Made by a program: the position numbers and the translations under genes. DNA of 64,000 nucleotides. Source: Pseudomonas knackmussii B13. Lineage in GTDB: Bacteria; Pseudomonadota; Gammaproteobacteria; Pseudomonadales; Pseudomonadaceae. Numbering within the stretch: the stretch's first letter is position 1; every line of letters begins with the position of its first letter. Positions 59,414 to 64,000 of this stretch are shown here, piece after piece. The stretch spans positions 1,302,001-1,366,000 of the forward strand of contig NZ_HG322950.1 in the NCBI RefSeq assembly GCF_000689415.1, in the 5' to 3' direction. The notes beneath the pieces were generated by a model, which worked only from the letters and a program-made list of their open reading frames with translations, ran no database searches and was not told the DNA's origin.

Positions 59414-59968
59414 ATGGACAAGCTTCTCAACGGTATCGACGTCGCTGCTCTGCAAGCCTTCGCACAGGGCGTTGCTGAAGATGCATCCAAGCGTCACGCA
59501 CGCTTCAACGTGAAGACCAAGTGGGAGCATCAGACCCGCACCGTAGCCACCGTGAACCGTTTTCATCTGAGTGGTAACGACTACCCGCGTGACATCAAGA
59601 TTGCGGCCGACGAGCCACTGGAGCTGCTGGGAGCAAACTCTGCCCCAAACCCGCAGGAACTGCTGATTGCCGCTCTGAACGCCTGTCTCTCCGTGGGCTA
59701 TGTGGTGAACGCTTCGGTCATGGGCATCACCATCCACAACCTTGAAATCGAGACCGATGGTGAGTTGGATCTGCGCGGCTTCCTGGGCCTGGACGAGAGC
59801 GTCAACCCCGGTTTCGACGAAATCAGCTACGTCGTGCGCATCCACACCGATGCACCTGTCGAGAAGGTGGAAGAGCTACACCGCATCGTCACCAAGACTT
59901 CCGTGAATCTCGCCAACTTCTCCAAGGCCATTCGCATGGTGCCAAAGCTGGAAGTCGTTGTCGGCTAA
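59414..59968 (+). CDS. OsmC-family protein
   Basis: A 184-residue OsmC-fold protein. NPQELLIAALNACLSVGYVV near residue 85 carries the peroxidatic-type Cys; the second Cys expected in Ohr/OsmC is not found (TKTSVNLANF is at that place), so it is a one-cysteine form that would need an outside thiol. OsmC genes are found in the Pantoea alt and Pseudomonas allicin islands, where they confer strong tolerance. The start follows AGAGG. Confidence 0.88.
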   Translation: MDKLLNGIDVAALQAFAQGVAEDASKRHARFNVKTKWEHQTRTVATVNRFHLSGNDYPRDIKIAADEPLELLGANSAPNPQELLIAALNACLSVGYVVNASVMGITIHNLEIETDGELDLRGFLGLDESVNPGFDEISYVVRIHTDAPVEKVEELHRIVTKTSVNLANFSKAIRMVPKLEVVVG

Positions 59969-60009
59969 GCCAGCCGATTGATTCAGGTATTCGTTTGAAG
60001 AGGTTGAAT

Positions 60010-61107
60010 ATGAAAAAGCTGTTTTCTCCATACAATCTGGACAGTCTGGAGCTGGCCAACCGGGTAGTTATGGCACCGATGACCCGCACCCGGACGGAAA
60101 ACAATGTTCCGACCGAACTGACCGCGCTGTATTACGCGCAGCGGGCCTCGGCGGGCCTGATCATCACCGAGGGCCTGCCGATCTCCGACGAGGGACGTGG
60201 CTACCTGTATACCCCGGGAATCTACACGGACGAGCAAACCCGTGCCTGGCGAGAAGTGACTGATGCAGTGCATGCCAACGGCGGCAAGATCTTCGCGCAG
60301 CTCTGGCACGTGGGCCGCATGTCCCATGTGTCGCTGCAGCCAGGAAATTCTGCGCCGGTCTCGGCGAGTGCCGAGCCAGCAGTAGGTACTACTGTTTATG
60401 CTTGGGTCGAGCCTGGTCTCCCTGGCCCGGTCGCACCGAGTGTCCCCCGTGCACTGAGCGTCGATGAGATTCGCCGTGTCACCGACGACTTCGTTGCCTC
60501 CGCCCTGCGTGCGGTCGAAGCCGGCTTCGATGGAGTCGAGCTGATGGCCGCGAATGCCTTCCTGTTCGATCAGTTCCTGAGCAGCCAGATCAACACGCGT
60601 ACAGATGAATACGGCGGATCGATCGAGAATCGTCAGCGCTTCTTGCTGGAGACCGTCGATGCCATTGCAGACGCCATTGGGAGTTTCCGTGTCGGCGTGC
60701 GCATCTCGCCATTCGGTCGGCTGTACGACCTGCGTCCCTACCCTGAGGAAGAGGCTACCTGGAAGAGCGTTGCAGCTGCACTGAATGAGCGCGAGTTGGC
60801 CTTCGTCCATCTCAACTACCAGCCAACACTGGATGCAGTACCGTTCCCGGAAGGCTTCTACAAGAGCTTCCGCTCGCTCTACAAAGGCACGGTTATCGGC
60901 GCCGGTGGCTTCACCGCGGAGCTGGCAGAGGCCGAGCTGCAGAACGGCAATCATGACTTGATCGCCTTCGGCACCCCGTACATCGCAAACCCAGACTTGG
61001 TCGAGCGGATGCAGAACGGTTGGCCTCTCGCACCAAGCGATCACTCCACCTTCTACGGCGTGATCGGGGCGAAAGGCTACACCGACTATGCGCCTTACCA
61101 GGAATAA
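60010..61107 (+). CDS. Old Yellow Enzyme homologue (NemA-like ene-reductase)
   Basis: A 365-residue FMN-dependent TIM-barrel protein: LFSPYNLDSLELANRVVMAP at the N-terminus, QLWHVGRMSH near 103, EYGGSIENRQRFLLE near 205 and TVIGAGGFTAELAEAEL near 300. OYEs reduce activated alkenes, quinones and N-ethylmaleimide. The usual HGANGY motif that binds and protonates substrate reads MAANAF here, so His and Tyr are both replaced (see findings). AGAGG precedes the start. Confidence 0.92.
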   Translation: MKKLFSPYNLDSLELANRVVMAPMTRTRTENNVPTELTALYYAQRASAGLIITEGLPISDEGRGYLYTPGIYTDEQTRAWREVTDAVHANGGKIFAQLWHVGRMSHVSLQPGNSAPVSASAEPAVGTTVYAWVEPGLPGPVAPSVPRALSVDEIRRVTDDFVASALRAVEAGFDGVELMAANAFLFDQFLSSQINTRTDEYGGSIENRQRFLLETVDAIADAIGSFRVGVRISPFGRLYDLRPYPEEEATWKSVAAALNERELAFVHLNYQPTLDAVPFPEGFYKSFRSLYKGTVIGAGGFTAELAEAELQNGNHDLIAFGTPYIANPDLVERMQNGWPLAPSDHSTFYGVIGAKGYTDYAPYQE

Positions 61108-61156
61108 CCGTTTCGGCTGATCCACAGCGTAACTCAACTACTGAAGGTGTCTGGCT

Positions 61157-61372
61157 ATGCCACTGGTAACTGTGAAAGGTATCGAAGGGGTTTTCTCTAC
61201 CGAGCAAAAGGCCGAGATCATCAGCAAGATCACCGACGCCATGGTCTCTGTCGAAGGCGAGAAAATGCGTGGTGTGACCTGGGTCGTTTTTGAGGAAGTG
61301 AAGAGCGGCGACTGGGGAATCGGCGGTGAGCCCATCACCACCGAGAAGGTACGAGCTCTTCAGAACAGCTGA
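61157..61372 (+). CDS. 4-oxalocrotonate tautomerase-family protein
   Basis: A 71-residue protein whose Met is followed directly by the catalytic Pro (MPLVTVKGIEGVFSTEQKAE). The length and Pro1 fit small 4-OT tautomerases, which isomerise 2-hydroxymuconate and related substrates or hydrate electrophiles. Members occur with OYE in Pseudomonas allicin-tolerance islands. Last gene of the cargo. A hairpin follows within ten bases. Confidence 0.88.
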   Translation: MPLVTVKGIEGVFSTEQKAEIISKITDAMVSVEGEKMRGVTWVVFEEVKSGDWGIGGEPITTEKVRALQNS

Positions 61373-61380
61373 TGGTGAAA

Positions 61381-61415
61381 CTGGCCCGGCCTGAGCTTTG
61401 CGCGGGTCGGGCCAG
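61381..61415 (+). terminator. Hairpin after the tautomerase gene
   Basis: CTGGCCCG (61381-61388) pairs with CGGGCCAG (61408-61415), with a partly paired interior. No good T-run follows, so this may be a weak terminator. From here to the element end (61628) there is no supported gene; 210 bases become AT-rich towards the terminal repeat. Confidence 0.6.
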
Positions 61416-61628
61416 CCAGCTCATTTCTTCGGCTTGTATACCTCTTTTTTTGCGTACTGGATCAACCAGTTCCTTGTTGACTCATTCGTTCCAAGGCGCT
61501 TCCAGCGCCTGTCGCCACATGGTGAATTTTCGTGCTGATAGGCGAAAAAAGTCGAAATTTGTTAGTCGGAAAAAAGCGTTATGAATCAGTGTGTTATGAC
61601 CTACTAATTGTTAGGATCATTCAGATAC

Positions 61629-62789
61629 AACGACGGTTGCGTCATCGCGCGAAGTGCCGACGCGAAGCCGCACGTGGCCATGGGGGAGCCGTACTTCAAG
61701 ATCCGCCACAAGCTGCAGCGCCTGGGCATCCTGGCGTTCTCCAGCAACTACGCCCTCTATGGCGACATGAGCCAGCGGGTCATGACCATCCTCGAGGAGA
61801 TGGCGCCGGCCGTGGAGGTGTACAGCATCGACGAGTGTTTTGCCGATCTGACGGGCATTCCGGGGGACCTGGTACGCATCGGCCGAGAGATGCGCGCCCG
61901 CGTGTTGCGCTGTACCGGCATCCCAGTGGGTGTCGGCATCGGGACCTCGAAGACCCTGGCGAAGCTGGCGAACCACGGCGCGAAGAAGTGGCAGGCGCAG
62001 ACCGGGGGCGTGCTCGATGTCCGCGATCCAGTGCGCCGCGATCGACTGCTGAATGCGTGCGACGTCGGCGATGTGTGGGGTGTCGGCCGACGTATGAAGG
62101 AGCACCTCAACGCCCAAGGCATCAAGACTGCCTGGGATCTCGCTCAGGCCGACGCCTGGATGCTCCGCAAGCAGTTCAACGTGGTGATCGAGAAGACTGC
62201 TCGCGAGCTCCGCGGTGTCGCATGCTTGGAGTTGGAAGAGGCTGCGCCGCCGAAGCAGGAGATCTGCTGCAGCCGGATGTTCGGCAAGCGCCTGCATGAC
62301 CTGACATCGATCCGGGAGGCGGTGGCCGCCTACACGGCGCGGGCCTGCGAGAAGCTGCGTGCCCAGGGCTCTGTCTGTAAGCGGGTGCAGGTCAGCATCC
62401 GCACCGGCATGTTCAACCCGGACGAGCCGAAGTTCGCGAAGGGTGTGAGCGTGGAGTTGCCGTATCCCACCGACGACACCCGAGTAATCACCAAGGCTGC
62501 CGGCGAGGGGCTGGAGTTGATCTACCGGGCGGGCTTCGCCTTCAGCAAGGCCGAGGTGCTTCTGATGGATTTGCGACAGCCAGGTGAGTTCACTGGTGAT
62601 CTGTTCGCTGAGGAACAGCCTGAGCGCGCTGGCAAGGCGATGGCAGTAATGGATGCGATCAATGCGAGATGGGGGAGGGGTACGGTTCGGCCGGGCGGGG
62701 TTCCGGTGGCGCCAGACTGGGGTATGCGACGTGAGCTGATGAGCCAGAGCTTCACCACTCGGCTGGACGATCTGTGGGTGGTGCAATAA
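61629..62789 (+). pseudogene. umuC: umuC, 3' fragment (codons 37-422)
   Basis: The polymerase resumes as NDGCVIARSADAKPHVAMG and contains the catalytic pair in VYSIDECFADLTG, little-finger domain and C-terminus (FTTRLDDLWVVQ). The right fragment has no proper start or first catalytic Asp. Together with the left fragment it makes 422 residues, the length of E. coli UmuC, so the gene was whole before insertion and seems otherwise undamaged. Confidence 0.93.
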
Positions 62790-62793
62790 AAAA

Positions 62794-62818
62794 GCCGCTG
62801 AGATCAGCGGCTTTTTGA
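62794..62818. terminator. Terminator of umuC (bidirectional)
   Basis: AGCCGCTGA (62794-62802) pairs with TCAGCGGCT (62805-62813), with A and T runs outside on either strand. It ends umuDC on the plus strand and the small leftward genes on the minus strand. Confidence 0.88.
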
Positions 62819-62830
62819 AACTGAAATGCG

Positions 62831-62965
62831 TTAGGCGGGTTTTGGGGCTGGCGCGGTACGGAGGGTTCCGTTGCGGTGAGCACTGCCAATCGAGGCCAGC
62901 ATTTTGTTAATGGAGTCGCGCTTAGCCTGCTGAATTTCTTTCAGGGTGGGCTTTACGGTAGCCAT
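62831..62965 (-). CDS. Small basic hypothetical protein
   Basis: A 44-residue frame starting MATVKPTLKEIQQAKRDSIN, with a good ribosome site (AAGGAGTG) before its ATG. It lies between the umuC terminator and a 194-residue gene whose last 44 bases overlap it. Helical and Lys/Ala-rich; function unknown. Confidence 0.6.
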   Translation of the reverse strand: MATVKPTLKEIQQAKRDSINKMLASIGSAHRNGTLRTAPAPKPA

Positions 62966-63506
62966 ACCAGTAGCACTCCTTATGCTCCGGGTGGATCGGC
63001 GACATGCCGAGTTTTTCGACTGCGATACCATGGGAAATCTGACTATACCACGTGTTGAGCTTCAGATACCGCTTCACCGAATCTTCGCCTTCGGGAGCGG
63101 CAGGATGGAAATAAAGCTCATCTGCGTGCGGCGTAGCTTCGAGGAAATATCGTGTGGCTACGTACAGTCTATCAGGCATTGCTTGCCGAATCGAGACGCG
63201 CTGCCGCATTGAAAGCGACGCAGGCGGGGCGTAATTGTCGCAATCACCTAAATAGCTTTCGATTGAGACAAATTTCATCAGGTAGGCGTTGGGGCTGACA
63301 GAGTAGTCGGCATCCCCACGCACCGTGTCGTGAACCCAGGTGCGGTACTCGCTTGTCTCGACTGGATCGAACAAGGCGAAGAATCGATGACTCAGGCATA
63401 CGAAGGGAATGACTGCGTTTCCGGCTTCATCATATTGAAGGAGGCCCATGGGCATCGCCTGCTCATCAATAGGGCCGAACATATCCTCTATCTGGTCTGA
63501 ATCCAT
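62922..63506 (-). CDS. Hypothetical protein
   Basis: A 194-residue protein starting MDSDQIEDMFGPIDEQAMPM, preceded by GGAGGCGTGGA. It is rich in aromatic residues, with segments such as VCLSHRFFALFDPVETSEYR and CYWYGYRKAHPERNSAG, and has no signal peptide or membrane segment. It appears to be an operon partner of the 44-residue gene. The codon use is less biased than the host genes, suggesting acquired DNA. No family recognised. Confidence 0.65.
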   Translation of the reverse strand: MDSDQIEDMFGPIDEQAMPMGLLQYDEAGNAVIPFVCLSHRFFALFDPVETSEYRTWVHDTVRGDADYSVSPNAYLMKFVSIESYLGDCDNYAPPASLSMRQRVSIRQAMPDRLYVATRYFLEATPHADELYFHPAAPEGEDSVKRYLKLNTWYSQISHGIAVEKLGMSPIHPEHKECYWYGYRKAHPERNSAG

Positions 63507-63782
63507 TCCACGCCTCCGCTCGAAGGGGGCGCATATTAGCAGTGATGATGGCCGCTATGCCATCACCGTAATGCTGGTCAGTAATGGGGCAGTATTGGGG
63601 CAATCCTCGCGCCAAACAATGCCCAGTCATGCCATTTGACGATGCTGTTTGCTCCGCGTGAAATTTCGGACGCGCCAGTGGCGACGCGGCGCGCAGCCGT
63701 TTTTAGAGATCATCCTCGTCCACAATCGGCGTGTGGAGCATTGCCAGGAGGTCCTGTCGGCGAGTTGCGGTACTCGGCGCGA

Positions 63783-64000
63783 TCAGTCTTCGCGGGCGGT
63801 GATGCCGGGAGCAGCGGGCCTGACCCAGCGCGGCACGCTGATAGCCTTGAATTGGCTGATGCCCACTGAGCCCCGTTCGTTACGAGCCTTAGAGCCCGGC
63901 TTGGCAATCAGTGCCGCAACAGCTTCGCGTGTTGCTTCGTACATCGCGAAGGCGTTGAACTCATCATCGAGTAGCACCAGCAGCACAGTATCAAAGGGCT
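63783..64000 (-). CDS. C-terminal part of a hypothetical protein (DUF6998-like), partial
   Basis: The frame is open from the window edge down to a stop at 63783 and reads LLVLLDDEFNAFAMYEATRE, then KPGSKARNERGSVGISQFKA. The GSKARNERGS-QFK wording resembles DUF6998-type proteins sometimes found with defence or island genes. Its N-terminus is outside the window. Between 63507 and 63782 no gene is supported. Confidence 0.5.
   Translation of the reverse strand, partial: PFDTVLLVLLDDEFNAFAMYEATREAVAALIAKPGSKARNERGSVGISQFKAISVPRWVRPAAPGITARED

Larger units (their letters stand above)
51485..61628 (+). mobile_element. Tn554-like tyrosine-recombinase transposon with electrophile/thiosulfinate-tolerance cargo
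   Basis: The element is bounded by AACGA at 51485-51489 and 61629-61633; recombination between them removes 10,144 bp and rejoins AAT-AAC-GAC-GGT, giving a 422-codon umuC. Just inside, ATCTGA (51489) and TTAGTA (51508) at the left recur as inverted TCAGAT (61621) and TACTAA (61602) at the right with identical 13-base spacing. Contents: three tyrosine recombinases, a TnpC-like protein, then SDR, TetR, AhpD-like, FrnE-like, OsmC, OYE and tautomerase genes. Recombinase genes are clearly lower in GC than the phage. Confidence 0.88.

Noticed and set aside
61372..61584. 70-codon frame after the tautomerase gene
   Set aside because: It begins on the terminator hairpin and has no ribosome site or recognisable features; taken as non-coding end of the element.
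61532..62299. 255-codon frame overlapping the umuC 3' part
   Set aside because: Out-of-frame shadow of the UmuC coding sequence crossing the element border.
1..64000. CRISPR arrays, tRNA and rRNA genes
   Set aside because: No regularly spaced repeats of CRISPR type and no tRNA cloverleaf or rRNA sequence could be recognised by eye; the 11-bp tandem units are too short and without spacers.

Overview
The window comes from a Pseudomonas of the P. aeruginosa clade. The first 17 kb carry pyrG-kdsA-eno-ftsB-ispD ... adhC-fghA-ispF-truD-surE-pcm-nlpD-rpoS-(rsmZ)-fdxA-mutS, the gene order I know from P. aeruginosa, with near-identical RpoS and FtsB proteins but enough differences to suggest a relative rather than P. 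aeruginosa itself. Coding is GC-rich with GC-ending codons. A perfect GacA-type upstream site and an RsmZ small RNA with six GGA motifs sit between rpoS and fdxA.

From about 17.2 kb, just upstream of mutS, a temperate siphovirus-type prophage begins. It has an integrase and DUF4224-type excisionase, a leftward early operon (HD hydrolase, PrtN-like activator, KilAC-type protein and small unknowns), a cleavable CI repressor and a small Cro-like protein flanked by shared operators, CII-like and TraR/DksA-like proteins and a toprim/VapE-type primase-helicase. After a 600-base structured non-coding stretch come holin, HNH nuclease, terminase, portal, S49 protease, HK97-fold capsid, connectors, tail tube, a frameshifted tail chaperone, tape measure, a non-lambda tail-tip set, endolysin and Rz/Rz1. 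The last part of the early region and most of the late region are single, tightly packed transcription units with ATGA-type overlaps.

Right of the lysis genes lies an accessory stretch: an XRE regulator with an ImmA/IrrE-type peptidase, a frameshifted SRAP (YedK/HMCES) gene, a perfect SOS box, umuD, and umuC. umuC is split after codon 38 by a 10.1-kb element. Recombination between AACGA repeats at the two ends would rebuild a 422-codon umuC. The element has imperfect terminal inverted repeats, three tyrosine-recombinase-type proteins plus a small TnpC/DUF6262-like protein (Tn554-like logic), and a seven-gene cargo: SDR, TetR, AhpD-like CxxC protein, FrnE/DsbA-like protein, OsmC, Old Yellow Enzyme homologue and 4-OT tautomerase.

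That cargo closely matches the gene families of the allicin (thiosulfinate) tolerance loci known from garlic-associated Pseudomonas and Pantoea. Two near-identical palindromes centred on ACTAGT, one at each of the two cargo promoters, suggest a TetR-controlled regulon. This transposon is the most interesting object in the window. The last 1.2 kb hold small unknown leftward genes; neither the right border of the prophage nor recA is reached.
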